Shown here piece after piece: positions 51,633 to 62,403 of a stretch of 64,000 bases of DNA. Every line of letters begins with the position of its first letter. Position 1 is the first letter of the stretch. Both the position numbers and the translations under genes were made by a program. The notes beneath the pieces were generated by a model that ran no database searches, was not told the DNA's origin, and saw only the letters and a program-made list of their open reading frames with translations. Origin of the DNA: Rhynchonema sp. JSB1_4 (lineage: Eukaryota; Nematoda; Chromadorea; Monhysterida; Xyalidae); NCBI GenBank assembly GCA_030248065.1, contig JASAMV010006078.1:18396-82395 (forward strand), given 5' to 3'.

Positions 51633-52119
51633 TATTTTTGTATCTCGGCTGTTGCCATGTGAAGTTTCAGGTCACAAAAATACCCAGCTCATGGTATACG
51701 GTATGTTCAGCTACAGATCCCCCAACAAGTAGCGTCCCAGTGCGCAGAATTGTTCGGCCTACCGCGGTTGACTGCAAGCAACCGCAAGCTCACCGGATTG
51801 CTGTCTTTAAGAGCGCGGGGGAATAGTAACAGATAGGTGTCAATGGAATAGGGTTCACAAATCGAAAAAAATGGATTTCGCTCATATTGCACAAAAAGTT
51901 GACTACTACATTTACTAAGACACATACAAAATTTTGGTTCCAAACTCCAAAGCATTAAATAGTTATGGGCGCATTTAACTGGGCAGGTCGAAGATTTCTT
52001 GAAATTCCAAAAATGTACCAAGTTTATGTTGATGAGGCTGTCATTTGTTTTAGATCGGATGCTATTTAATGAAAATAACACACAATGGTCAATTTTTTAT
52101 CTACTTTTCAACCATGTAA

Positions 52120-53350
52120 AAACAAAGGCAAAAATTCGCTGCATTTTCTCTTCCTTTAAGTTTTTCAAAAATCAGCTCTGAAATTTAGTGCATATCAAAA
52201 ACAACCAATTTTAAAAAAGTCCTCACCGACGAATTCTTTCTATTTGGTCTCAAAATGTGCGCCATAAAATTCTGATATTGGTTTATAAATCTGGTTTGTG
52301 ACAAATTTGAATATCTCCTGAAAAAGAACATTTTTTTGTTTTTTTCTCAGTTTTTTGTCTTTTTCTTTGCACGGATTCGCATTGGAGAAACGACCGATGT
52401 GGGTGTCACGAACGGCAACAAGATGCTTGTCAACGTAGTCTGAAAGTAAACAGCTTGTTCATGACACGTGACAAGCTATCAAAATGGATACAAGTTCAGA
52501 AATGCAAGCTATTTGGCAAGGGCCGTGATTGGCAAAAATTCGCTGCAACCTCATCACACGAGGTGAGCAACAAGCAACGACAACAACACATATTATACAA
52601 GCAGTCAACACACACATTATACAGTAGCTGCAACACAACACGTTTTATGTAAACGGCAGAACACGCATGCGCACGCGCAGTTACATTTATGTAACACATT
52701 AAGGCAAGCCAGCGGCAGGATCGCATAGCGCAATCGGTTAGGCGCAGCGTTGAACATGCGTGTGTGTGTCTGTCGCACAGGTTCAAACCCTGTAGCGTGC
52801 CTTTTTTTGCGTCGCGGGTTTTGGGTGAACGTTTTACCATTATTCCTTTTTATTTCGTAACTTGATGCAATGCAAAAACATTTAGAAATAGGCAAGAGTT
52901 GAAACAAACGAATAGCCATTCACAGATTGCCGCATTTTCCTAACAAACGGTTGCCTTGAAAAGCACATAAATTAAAGCTCTCTCGTGGTATTTACAGTTA
53001 AGAAACACATATGTAGGTTTCAGCAGCATACACATCAGAACTAATATTTGACAATCACATGCATCAATTTTTACATTTATTCCATCATTCAATTGAGCTG
53101 CGCACCACGATAAAACAAGAAAGAAAATAAAACGACGAAATTTTTTGCTTCATACTAACATAAATTGTCGACAATATTCAAATTTGTCACAAACCAGATT
53201 TATACGCCAATACCAGAATTTTATGGCGCAAATTTTGAGACCAAATAGAACGAAGGTGAGGACTTTTTTAAAATTGGGTGTTTCTGAGAAGCACTCGTTT
53301 TTTTGACATTTTTTAAAAAAAATGCAATGGAAGAGAAAACATCCAATATC
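52120..53350. mobile_element. ~1.2-kb region with long diverged inverted repeats and a tRNA-like module
   Basis: GTCCTCACCGACGAATTC, TTTGGTCTCAAAATGTGCGC and AATCTGGTTTGTGACAAATT at 52220-52310 are mirrored at 53170-53270 by AATTTGTCACAAACCAGATT, GCGCAAATTTTGAGACCAAA and GAACGAAGGTGAGGAC. A weaker match continues outward for about 80 bases. Between the arms lies a tRNA-like module. Confidence 0.7.
52715..52801 (+). ncRNA. tRNA-like gene or SINE head with Pol III terminator
   Basis: ATAGCGCAATCGGTTAGGCG has a good A box and GCGC/GCGC D-stem; ACAGGTTCAAACCCTGT forms a perfect T arm with B box GGTTCAAACC. A run of seven T (52802-52808) follows as a Pol III stop. The acceptor stem pairs only partly (GGCA with TGCC) and the anticodon region (with GTGTGTGTC) is abnormally long. 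Either an intron-bearing or decayed tRNA, or a SINE head. Confidence 0.5.
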
Positions 53351-55430
53351 GTGCAACTATTTTTGCGCAGCTGAAAAGCGGACAAAAAACTGCTATATGT
53401 GCGCAAATTTCAGCACCGAATGTAGTTTATCGGCTGAGATCCAATTGGATTGACGTTTATTTTTTCAGCATTTTTCATTTTTAAAATTTCCCAAAAAATG
53501 CAAACCGAGCACCTTTAAATTGAAATTACTGAAAGTATACTTGCAGTTGGAACGCCAAACTTGGTGAGCATTCCTAAATATGTTGTGGCATTGATTTCCC
53601 ATCAAAAAAACCATATCCAAAATTTCAGTTTTGTGAACCGTACTTTGCGATTCTTACCACCCCACGCTCTTAACTTGATTTTGATTTTCGTTCAAAATAA
53701 GTGAAGTTTGAGAACGAAAACAGTGTTGCGGGGTGTTTAGACTAAGTTTGATGAATTTGAACAATAATGCCGTTATTTGTGACTTTTGAAACTCAAAAAG
53801 AAAGTAAACAAAATCAAGTTGAATGGTGAATGCGAATGGAGCTCAAAAGAAAGTAACTACACATACAGTTGAATGCTTGTTTATACATATACCTCGTGAA
53901 GCTGTGATTTCAATTCACGTTAGATTTTCATGTTTTTCTAACAGGATTTGCCACATTGCCTACGGGCGTTTGCATTCACCTGGCACTGGAGGTGCAAAAA
54001 CTCAAATAAAATAAAAAAATACGGCAAACTTGATCAATAAGCAAAAAGAGCACAACCAAGGAGTGCGGTAAAGCGCAGTCACCGCGCCCCACCGCTGTCG
54101 ATTGCGTAGCCCTCGGTAGGTCGCCGTCGCCTGTACCTTGCGTAAAGACAGCAATCCGGTAGGCCAAAAATATTCTGCGCGCTGGGACGCTACTTGTTGG
54201 GGGATCTGTACAAGCCCAGGCTACGTTGGCTGCGGTTAGAAGGTATGTGCACCTATACTGTATGTCTGTATTCCTTAGGCGAAATTTTAGTGAAATTATG
54301 TATGTATATGTATGTATCTTGCATGGTACCGTAACCCATGTGCACAGAAGATGCTGCGCAACGCGCTACTCAAGCTAGTATTTTCGAAAGAAAAATCTGC
54401 ATTGTCCATAATCCGCAACAATAAATGGGCTGACGTACATAACGCCCGGACGTCATGCACACAAGTTACATATGTAACTTTGGGTGCAAATTACCAGGCG
54501 GATCAGGTGCTTTGTGTTTGGTTTCAGTGGTATACATCAATTTTGTCACATTTTTTGGTTTCATTATCGGTACAGCCAGGAAGACACAATTTTAGCTCCG
54601 AAACCTTACTGCCTGAAGGTTGCGAAACCAGAACATGGGACATGCATTTTGGTAATTTTGCAGAGGTTCCAACGATCGTAATGTTTTTAGGTGCTCCAGT
54701 GGGTCGCCCAGTACTGAGTGCCGCCCAACACTGATGGAGTCTCCATCATTGTGATATTCTGTGGCTCTCATGAAACAATCGGTGTTGCCCTATTTCATTT
54801 GTTTTTAACTGACTTGTTTGTGCCATCAGTTTGCGAGTTAGCGAAGTCGTAACGCGGTAATTTGGGTTCGTGGAATGATGTTTTTGTTTCGTGAGCTCTT
54901 TGGTATTTATTGACCGCGTTTTTTGTCACAGTATTTTTCCACGTTTTTGTGAGTGAATATCAGCACAATATTAGCATGAGGTGAATAAAAATCGGCACTG
55001 GTGCAGTAGTTCCGTTCCGATTTTTTTAGCAAGTCAGTGTTTTGGAGAATGTCTACGTTGTATACGTCACTGTTGGATTGCATTATACTCTTCGAACAAA
55101 AAACAACATCTTCCTGTTTTCAGAGTCTACAAAGTGTGATCTTGTGGGAGCACACCCGTCCAAAGCACTCCCACGAGGATCGCGCCGCACTCAGTCTCGT
55201 CGAGCGCAGCCAGGCAGCACTCCCAGTGCAGCCACTGACACTCACAAACACTCTCTCCAATCGTCCACAAGTCGTCCGTCGGATTCTTGACCAAATCCGA
55301 CGGGAACACGCAGCCTTCTCAAGACTGCTTTGCTGACTCTTTCAGCCGGCCTCCTCAAGGCCGCACTTTCTGGCTCCTTTCGAGTCTTGTCTTCTTTCTT
55401 CTTTCTTGATTCTTCTGTCTTCTTTCTTCG
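53350..55430. other. No gene recognised
   Basis: Frames of up to 140 codons (54312-54734, +) show no domain. Base composition rises in G+C after 55.1 kb, toward the promoter-like stretch. Confidence 0.45.
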
Positions 55431-55480
55431 TCTGAAAGCTATAAAACGAGAAGGTTTGACCTGAAATACTTGCACACACA
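55380..55480 (+). promoter_or_regulatory. Possible TATA promoter after a pyrimidine tract
   Basis: A ~50-base CTTTCTTC-type tract is followed by CTATAAAACGAGAAGG (TATA at ~55440) and, ~30 bases on, ACTTGCACACAC. The layout recalls a Pol II core promoter or an LTR. No matching second LTR is visible in the window. Confidence 0.3.
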
Positions 55481-55741
55481 AAATATAAGTCAAACAGGCC
55501 AGCCAAATCAGCTGGCTGCAGCAATTCCTGCAGTTCTCGCTTCGCTCGAACTAAACCCCCTTTTGCGCTTAGCTCAGCACACTTTATCCGGGGTTAGAAT
55601 GATAAATGAAATAGAATCAAACGTAAACGGCACGACGACACAACGAAACAAACAATATAAAATCTCTTCTGACTGCCAGCGACGAAACGAACTCAGACTC
55701 AGAATAATCTGAACGCAATACAAGAGAAATCACATTTTCAG

Positions 55742-56005
55742 TCAGCAGGCGGAGGAGTGGCAGTCAACTTGATCCAGTAGCAGTGTCACCATGCACACGC
55801 GAGGGTCACATCTCCCCCGACCAGCCTGAGCGAACGACCTCGTGAGCGATACAGCGACCGATTGAGCAGTAGATTGAGCATTTGATTGACGTAGTAGTTG
55901 TCGTTCGCTGTTCATGCCGAGGTCTAACCGGCTGACCGCGACCAGAGTGTTCAGCAAGCTGAGCGTTGTGACGAATAGGAGTTTGAAGGTAAGACTTTTC
56001 TGCAT
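55742..56005 (-). CDS. Candidate small secreted peptide, 87 aa
   Basis: The minus-strand frame starts with a real ATG at 56005 and a classical signal peptide (MQKSLTFKLLFVTTLSLLNT, then LVAVS). A Q/S-rich middle and a Cys-containing tail (RCDPRVCMV...DCHSSAC) follow. Four Cys near the C-terminus could form two disulfides. No similarity recognised. A 3' splice variant or chance ORF cannot be excluded. Confidence 0.3.
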   Translation of the reverse strand: MQKSLTFKLLFVTTLSLLNTLVAVSRLDLGMNSERQLLRQSNAQSTAQSVAVSLTRSFAQAGRGRCDPRVCMVTLLLDQVDCHSSAC

Positions 56006-56746
56006 ACCAACGCCAGCGCAAGCGTCCTGTCACTTTTCGCCCGAAGGCTCCCCACCCGAGGGTGAACCGACACTTGCATTGCCAAGCACCGTACTCAGTG
56101 ACAGTCCCGCCAACCATCCTGCCAGCAGGATAGTTACTAGCCAGGGTCCGAGTAGTCCCTCTTGCTAGCTGCTTCAGTTAGACCCCGACGGCACCAGTCC
56201 ACGCGGTAGATTGATAGATGAAGGTGCCATCACACGACCAATCCATCACCAACACGATCCATTGAGCAACTTGAACGCCCGTCATCAGTATGCTGAGCCA
56301 ATTTTACTTTATTAGACTCCTTTTTCGCAATACTGATGAACCATGCTGAGAGAATACAGGCCGTCGCCACTAGGTCGATCACTCTAACGGAGCAGGAAAT
56401 GTGACTCAGCGCACCAGGCCGACAATCACACTACCAGACCAGATCAACCAATCCACTTGAAAGCAGCGACTGAATATTCTCTGAGTTTCGCTCCATTTTG
56501 CGACGTTATCAAATAACGACGACTTTCAGCTCGCTCCTTCTTCTTTACACGCTGAGCAGTAACAACATAAAAATTCTTCTTTCTTCACAACGCTGTACAC
56601 AACATAACCAATCAGGTTAGTTTCGCTGAGCAACAAATCCAATCGAACGAAATCCAATCGAAAAATCCATAACAAATATAAGGGCATTATGCACCCCACC
56701 TACTGCCTTATGCACAGTAGGATTTTCCGTCTCTCTTGCCGCACCA

Positions 56747-58585
56747 TCAATCTTGCATCATCGGCTCAACCGCTGCCGCGGCCGTCTTGCCGGAATCCTT
56801 GTCCTCCTCTTCGGTTTCACCTGAGCTCGAGCTTGAGCCGCTCGACTCGCTGCTGTCACTGTCTCCGCTCGAACCTGACGAACTCGATGAACTCGAACTC
56901 GGCGAGCGAGACTTGCGATGTTTCTTCTTCTTGTCTTTGTCACTTTTCACAGTCGATCGACTCGATGCCGTGGTGGCAGTGCTCGACACGGACGTAGCAC
57001 GTGAAGCCGATGCATCACCCTGTGACTGCACGGGCACGGCATACGTTCGCTTTATGCGGTATCCCGGTTCCTGAACCCGTCGTTGTTCGTACAATGTCCG
57101 AGCCAGCCCCTGAAGCTGAGCCTCGCTCAAACGCGGGTATTTGGTACGCGCCTCCGCATAACATTCATTGAACAATCGCTCCTTGTGCGACAATGTCATC
57201 ACTGGCGGTGCCGGTGGCGGCGGTATCGTCAAACCACTCGCACCAGTCGCACTTGAACTCGCACTCGCACTCGGTCCAGCCACTTTCGGCGTCATCGACT
57301 TTTTATCGGTCCTTTTCTCTTTCTTTTTCTCTTTCTTTTCCTTTTTGGCCTTCTTAGCCGCTTTCTTCGCCTTGCGTTCTTCACTCGCTTCGCGACGTGC
57401 ACGTCCACGTTCGCGTTCACGACGGCTGAGACTCGTGCTCGCCTGACCATATCGACTGCGACTACGGCTGCGACTGCGGCTGCGGCGACTCCTGCGCTTT
57501 CGAGCAGCCTGGGCAGCCTGGTATTCTCGCGACTGATCCACAGCCTGGGCAGCACGTCGAATTCCGGCCGGAACACGCGGTCCCGACAACGATCGCTGAC
57601 GAGCTCCAGGACCACCTTGACGCACTTGCGACAACGAACCACGCGGCTTCTTTGCCGGCGGCGGTCGCGCGTCTGCTGAGCCGCCCGAGCCACCCCCCCC
57701 ACCATGAGGCAGACGACCCGGCTGCTGCGACTTCGGTGGTTTGTTCCAATACTCGCCGAAATCCAAATTGTTCAAGTCGCAATTCTCGAAGTAATTGCCG
57801 TCGTCCATCGACTTCACTCCAGTCTTGTGTTCTTCATGCGGCATCAATTTCACAATTTCCACACAGTCCGGCAACCAAGCACCCGTATCACGGTGTGTGG
57901 TTTGATTGAACTTGCCAGGGTCATTCGCTGGCCATGGCTCCATCGGCGGCAGCATTTGGAAATCCTCAGTCTTGGGATTCCACCACAGATACGACACGAA
58001 TGTCGACGAGAAGTACACTGGCTTGTGCTCCGCGCCAGTTTTCAATCGATAACCACGACCGGTCACTTTGTCGATGTACCACAATCGTTTGTAGATCTTT
58101 GCCCACGGACATTTCTCAGCCGTGTGATTGTGCATGCACACAGCACATATCAGATGCGCCATGCTTTTGTATTTCATGGGCAACGTACACGGCATGTCCG
58201 CACTTTGCAGATTGTGTTCGTTCAATTTCTCTGCCTCTCCAAACGGCGGGACCCATGGCTCCTTGCCAGTCAGGGTCAACGTCTCCTCGTGAATCATCGC
58301 CAAAGTCGTCGGCGGGCGATTGTGAACCATCATTGTGTGTTCAATCAACGCCTCAATCTCACTCCAATTTGTGCGTGGTTTGCTCACCACGTTTTTCGTC
58401 AGTCGGTAATTCTCCTGATGCAGGATATTCATGGTATCCAGCCACAACGACAGAGCGATGTGGGCATATTTGGTCCTGTCGTCAACTGTCACGACCCACT
58501 GGTCGAAATAAGTCGACCACCAACAATTGCCCCAATTGGAATTCCGTTTCGGGAATCCAGTTTTGATGTTGATCTCGTGCTCCAT
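56747..58585 (-). CDS. RS-rich protein with zinc-knuckle-like motif, 612 aa, single exon
   Basis: An uninterrupted frame from ATG 58585 to a stop at 56747-56749; an upstream GTG would add 13 codons. Order: an N-terminal part without known domain (GNCWWSTYFDQWVVTVDD, WSEIEALIEHTMMVHNRPP); a CCHC-like knuckle CAVCMHNHTAEKC (CX2CX3HX4C, one residue shorter than the standard form); two Trp-rich strips (KRLWYIDKVTGRGYRLKTG, YLWWNPKTEDF); a Gly/Pro linker; an Arg-Ser block (RRSRSRSRSRSRYGQAS); a Lys-rich stretch; a short helix-like part (ECYAEARTKYPRLSEAQLQG); and an acidic Ser tail. The composition suggests RNA binding. Lack of introns, a second inverted copy and my recollection of similar multicopy proteins in Romanomermis point to a mobile-element or expanded gene family. 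No catalytic domain seen. Confidence 0.7.
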   Translation of the reverse strand: MEHEINIKTGFPKRNSNWGNCWWSTYFDQWVVTVDDRTKYAHIALSLWLDTMNILHQENYRLTKNVVSKPRTNWSEIEALIEHTMMVHNRPPTTLAMIHEETLTLTGKEPWVPPFGEAEKLNEHNLQSADMPCTLPMKYKSMAHLICAVCMHNHTAEKCPWAKIYKRLWYIDKVTGRGYRLKTGAEHKPVYFSSTFVSYLWWNPKTEDFQMLPPMEPWPANDPGKFNQTTHRDTGAWLPDCVEIVKLMPHEEHKTGVKSMDDGNYFENCDLNNLDFGEYWNKPPKSQQPGRLPHGGGGGSGGSADARPPPAKKPRGSLSQVRQGGPGARQRSLSGPRVPAGIRRAAQAVDQSREYQAAQAARKRRSRRSRSRSRSRSRYGQASTSLSRRERERGRARREASEERKAKKAAKKAKKEKKEKKKEKRTDKKSMTPKVAGPSASASSSATGASGLTIPPPPAPPVMTLSHKERLFNECYAEARTKYPRLSEAQLQGLARTLYEQRRVQEPGYRIKRTYAVPVQSQGDASASRATSVSSTATTASSRSTVKSDKDKKKKHRKSRSPSSSSSSSSGSSGDSDSSESSGSSSSSGETEEEDKDSGKTAAAAVEPMMQD

Positions 58586-58604
58586 CGTGCCAGTAGTAGT
58601 AAGG

Positions 58605-58705
58605 GTAGTCCGCTCAAAAGCCACCTTTTTTGATTAATTACCCTTCATGACGTCACGCCCAACTAATCAATCAAAAAAGATGGCTTTTGAGCGGACTACC
58701 CCACG
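58605..58705. repeat. ~35-bp inverted repeat at the start of the RS-rich gene
   Basis: GTAGTCCGCTCAAAAGCCAC and CTTTTTTGATTAATTACCC are mirrored after ~20 bases by CAATCAAAAAAGATGGC and TTTTGAGCGGACTACC. It lies just upstream of ATG 58585 and is also present in the right arm (62280-62385). Confidence 0.75.
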
Positions 58706-59000
58706 GTATGCCCAACCAATCAATCACGATGAGTGATTGATTACCCCCAACGAAGTGTAGGCCTCTAATCATTCACATGATTTGATTGATTGATTGTTCA
58801 CCCCTCTGTCGAGTTGGACCGTAGAAGTAAACTACCCCGCCGCATGCCCCACCAATTAATCACGATGAGTGACTGATTACCCCAAGGAAGTGTAGACCTC
58901 TAATCATTCACATGATTTGTTTGATTGCCCACCCTCCCCCCTGTCAAGTTGCACCGTAGAAGTAAATCCTGTAATCTACCTAAAGCTTCGATTTTCAGGC

Positions 59001-59273
59001 ATGCCGATTCTTCAACACTATCGTGAAGCAATAAGATGTTTGCTCGGCACGATCGGTCTCGAAGAGGAGCGAAGGATTGTAACCGAATGTGCGCTGATGG
59101 ACGAACATTATGGAGATGAAATTCGAGCCATAATAACACGATTCAACGGAACGAGAAATTTCGACGCAGAAAAGTTTTTAAAAAACAATGTACTATCGAC
59201 CGAGCATGGCCACCGACTTGTTTGCGTTCTAGTGCTGGCAATTGTTAACGAAAAAACCAGCAAATCAAACTGA
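59001..59273 (+). CDS. Unknown protein, 90-aa terminal exon
   Basis: A 3' splice site (GATTTTCAG at 58990-58998) precedes ATG 59001 by two bases. The open frame (YREAIRCLLGTIGLEEERRI, MDEHYGDEIRAIITRFNGTR, EHGHRLVCVLVLAIVNEK) ends at 59271-59273, and an AATAAA polyadenylation signal follows at 59302. It looks mainly helical. The mirrored copy in the right arm is broken by single-base insertions. The upstream exon, if any, was not found; an upstream ATG at 58917 would read through the splice site. Confidence 0.5.
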   Translation: MPILQHYREAIRCLLGTIGLEEERRIVTECALMDEHYGDEIRAIITRFNGTRNFDAEKFLKNNVLSTEHGHRLVCVLVLAIVNEKTSKSN

Positions 59274-59773
59274 TGCATTGTCACATACTCATTATGAATG
59301 TTGAATAAAATTGCTGGCCACCTTAACAAATCATCGTTTATTGTCTTTTCAGAAGTGGCAATAATTAACGACAAAAGGTTAAAAAGCGAGGCCCACGAAG
59401 GAGCCAGATGAGTAAAGCACAAATACACATTTGACTAAATCCTCATAAATACCGTTTAACAGAGTGAGACATGCGCCAGTGCGCCGCTCACCCAAGAGAG
59501 CACCAAATTCTAACAAGTAGCACCTTTGAGGTTTAAGGACCTTCAGCCAGGAGCGCATTTTCGAGCAGCAAATTATGCAGCAATGTAAAGAGTAAAACCA
59601 AATGCGTGGTGGTCAGACCCATGTGCTACATAAATATAGTAGCAAAGGGGAACAAGCAGCACCTTCGAGTCTGAAGCACAAATCAGTTCCTATATACCGA
59701 ATAAGCATAGGAATTCTACTGCAATCCTCACAAATCAGCAGAGAACAAAAAATAACAAAGAATTGAAACAAAT

Positions 59774-61013
59774 TTATTGATTGTCTGGAAAGTATTCATG
59801 TTGGTTTAACCATGCGACGTCGGCCTCGGGGCCTGGAGACGGTTCTGGACTGGGCTCAACCTCCGGCGCGTCACTCGGATCGCCACAGTCGTCCGAATCG
59901 GAGTCCACGTACAGAGGGCTGAAAAGAGGTACATTGTGGTGTGTGCATGACAGAATATGCCGATGATGGTATGGTGGCGCCAAAGAAGTTAGCTACTGTA
60001 CCCTTTCATTTTCAGCACTAAGAAGAATTCACGAGTGTGTGTTGCTAGATACTGAATGGCTATAAGTTTACCTGCTCTCTCGGTCACCGGTTCCCGCACG
60101 ACGACCACCACGCACTGCACCGCGACCGGCGATCCATCCACTGGTCGCCGGGCGACCACGGTAACCGCGACGACCACTTCTCGGCGCACCAATGATGCTG
60201 TCGTCATAATGAAAACGAATGTGCTCGGCGATCACTTTGCGGTACTTCACGAACACACCCCTACCGCTATTCTGACGAAACAGACCTGAAATCTTGTCTT
60301 TGTAAGGGCCTAACTATAATAATTTCATCATTAAAAAATAATTTTTTAACATGCCAAAAAGAGAATTGGCCCAAGAGTTAAATCCGAAAGCAAACAAGAT
60401 TTAAACACAAACCAACCATCAAGATCCGCAACCTCCAATGTGGTCTTGCTGTGGTTGAAATCGCCACGAATGTGGGTCAAACAACGCTCCTTGACCTCGT
60501 TCGGCAACAAGTCGAACACTCCGCCGGGGTTCAGCAACAACATCTCCGACGGACGACGCAGCAAAGCGCAGCCGTTGTCGACTGACAATTGCAAATTGGG
60601 TTCATCGACAACGAACGACTCGTGCTCCTTGCATGCTAAACACAAGGCGACTAACTTAGTTTTATCTGTTTCACAACACGACTGAAAGTGCACTGGTGCA
60701 CTGTACATCCATATATGTAGACAGGAAAGCACTCGCGATGCTGGTTTATGCTTTTTCTGAATTTAGCTTCGATTATGATCTGGTGCATCGCTTGCATCTC
60801 GAGAAACCAAAAACATTCAGAACTTATATGCTGTTTAATGCATTTGTCAACAGTGTGAACCACTCCATTCCAAACCACATGAAGCAATAAGCTAAAAATG
60901 AACCAACCCGGGGAACACAGTTTGGCCGCGAAGGTGCGAAGTGCGTCGTATGCCTGTCGGCCAAAATATCGACCAACACAACGTTTGAAGCTTTTGATGA
61001 ACAACTTCGGCAT
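59774..61013 (-). CDS. Four-exon gene of unknown function in the spacer of the inverted duplication
   Basis: Exons 5' to 3': 61013-60908, 60635-60417, 60285-60072, 59918-59774. All junctions are GT-AG and in phase; total 684 nt, 227 aa. The N-terminal part is basic and possibly helical (LFIKSFKRCVGRYFGRQAYD). The middle contains VFDLLPNEVKERCLTHIRGD, which faintly resembles an F-box, and LEVADLDGLFRQN. Next an Arg/Gly-rich stretch (RSGRRGYRGRPATSGWIAGR, VRGGRRAGTGD) of RGG type, then an acidic Ser/Pro/Glu tail ending in LNQHEYFPDNQ. The stop codon overlaps AATAAA (CAATAAATT). RGG plus acidic tail suggests RNA or protein binding; no firm family. Confidence 0.68.
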
Positions 61014-61739
61014 TCTGTGGTGAACACTGAAATATATTAAATAAAAATAAGTATGAAAAAAAAAGGTAGATTAAAAAAAATCGCAGCTCAAAAAGCAACT
61101 TAGCGACGCAAGCGATGGGTGAAAGATGAACCGCAAGACGAAAACATCATTCACCACCAAGGATCACATGCAAAGAAACCAAAAATCCAACAACCCCATA
61201 AATTTGTTTCGATTCTTTGTTTTTTTTTTGTTCTCTGCTGATTTGTGAGGATTGCAGTAGAATTCCTATGCTTATTCGGTATATAGGAACTGATTTGTGC
61301 TTCAGACTGGAAGGTTCTCCTTGTTCCCCTTTGCTACTATATTTATGTGACACATGGGTCTGACCACCACGCATTTGGTTTTACTCTTTACATTGCTGCA
61401 TAATTTGCTGCTCGAAAATGCGCTCCTGGCTGAAGGTACTTAAACCTCAAAGGTGCTACTTGTTAGAATTTGGTTCTCTCTTGGGTGAGCGCGCGCACTG
61501 GCGCATGTCTCACTCTGTTAAACGGTATTTATGAGGATTTAGTCAAATGTGTATTTGTGCTTTACTCATCTGGCTCCTTCGTAGGCCTCACTTTTTAACC
61601 TTTTGTCGTTAATTATTGCCACTTCTGAAAAGACAATAAACGATGATTTGTTAAGGTGGCCAGCAATTTTATTTCAACATTCATAATGAGTATGTGACAA
61701 TGCATCAGTTTGATTTGCTGGTTTTTTCGTTAACAATTG

Positions 61740-62000
61740 CCAGCACTAGAACGCAAACATAGTCGGTGGCCATGCTCGGTCGATAGTACATTGTCTTTTT
61801 AAAAACTTTTCTGCGTCGAAATTTCTCTTTCCATTAAATCGTGTTATTATGGCTCAAATTTCGTCTCCATAATGTTCGTCCATCAGCGCACATTCGGTTA
61901 CAATCCTTCGCTCCCTCTTCGACCGATCGTGCCGAGCAAACATCTTATTGCTTCACGATAGTGTTGGAAGAATCGGCATGCCTGAAAATCGAAGCTTTAG
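61740..62000 (-). pseudogene. Broken copy of the 90-aa exon
   Basis: Mirrors 59001-59273. Extra bases (AACATAGTCGG for AACAAGTCGG, GTTGGAAG for GTTGAAG) and a small deletion near 61920 destroy the frame. Confidence 0.7.
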
Positions 62001-62403
62001 GTAGATTACAGGATTTACTTCTACGGTGCGGCTTGACAGGGGGGGGGGTGGGCGGGCGGGACAAATCAGTGTGAATGATTAGAGGTCTGCGCTTCCTTGG
62101 GGTAATCAGTCACTCATCGTGATTTAATTGGTGGGGCGTGGGGCGGGGTAGTTTACTTCTACGGTCAAACTCGACAGAGGGGTGGACGATCGATCGAATC
62201 AAATCATGTGAATGATTAGAGGCCTACACTTCGTTGGGGGTAATCAATCACTCGTCGTGATTGATTGGTTGGGCGTACCGTGGGGTAGTCCGCTCAAAAG
62301 CCATCTTTTTTGATTGATTAGTTGGGCGTGACGTCATGAAGGGTAATTAATCAAAAAAAAGGTGGCTTTTGAGCGGACTACCCTTACTACTACTGGCACG
62401 AGG

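Larger units (their letters stand above)
46228..52710. other. Gene-poor, repeat-rich region
   Basis: Beyond the separately listed repeats I find no gene I can support. The longest minus-strand frame (51632-51165, 155 codons) has no recognisable domain and an alternative start. Confidence 0.45.
57078..59780. repeat. Left arm of a large inverted duplication
   Basis: Reverse-complementary to 61190-64000 throughout, including both gene copies, the intergenic GAGTGATTGATTACCCC words and the region around 59300-59760. The arm reaches beyond 57078, but its partner runs out of the window at 64000. Confidence 0.92.

Noticed and set aside
54312..54734. 140-codon plus-strand frame as a gene
   Set aside because: No domain, no splice context, no second copy; length is within chance for this region.
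57704..58633. 309-codon plus-strand frame
   Set aside because: It lies antisense to the intact RS-rich gene, lacks splice signals or domains, and its openness follows from the codon use of the other strand.
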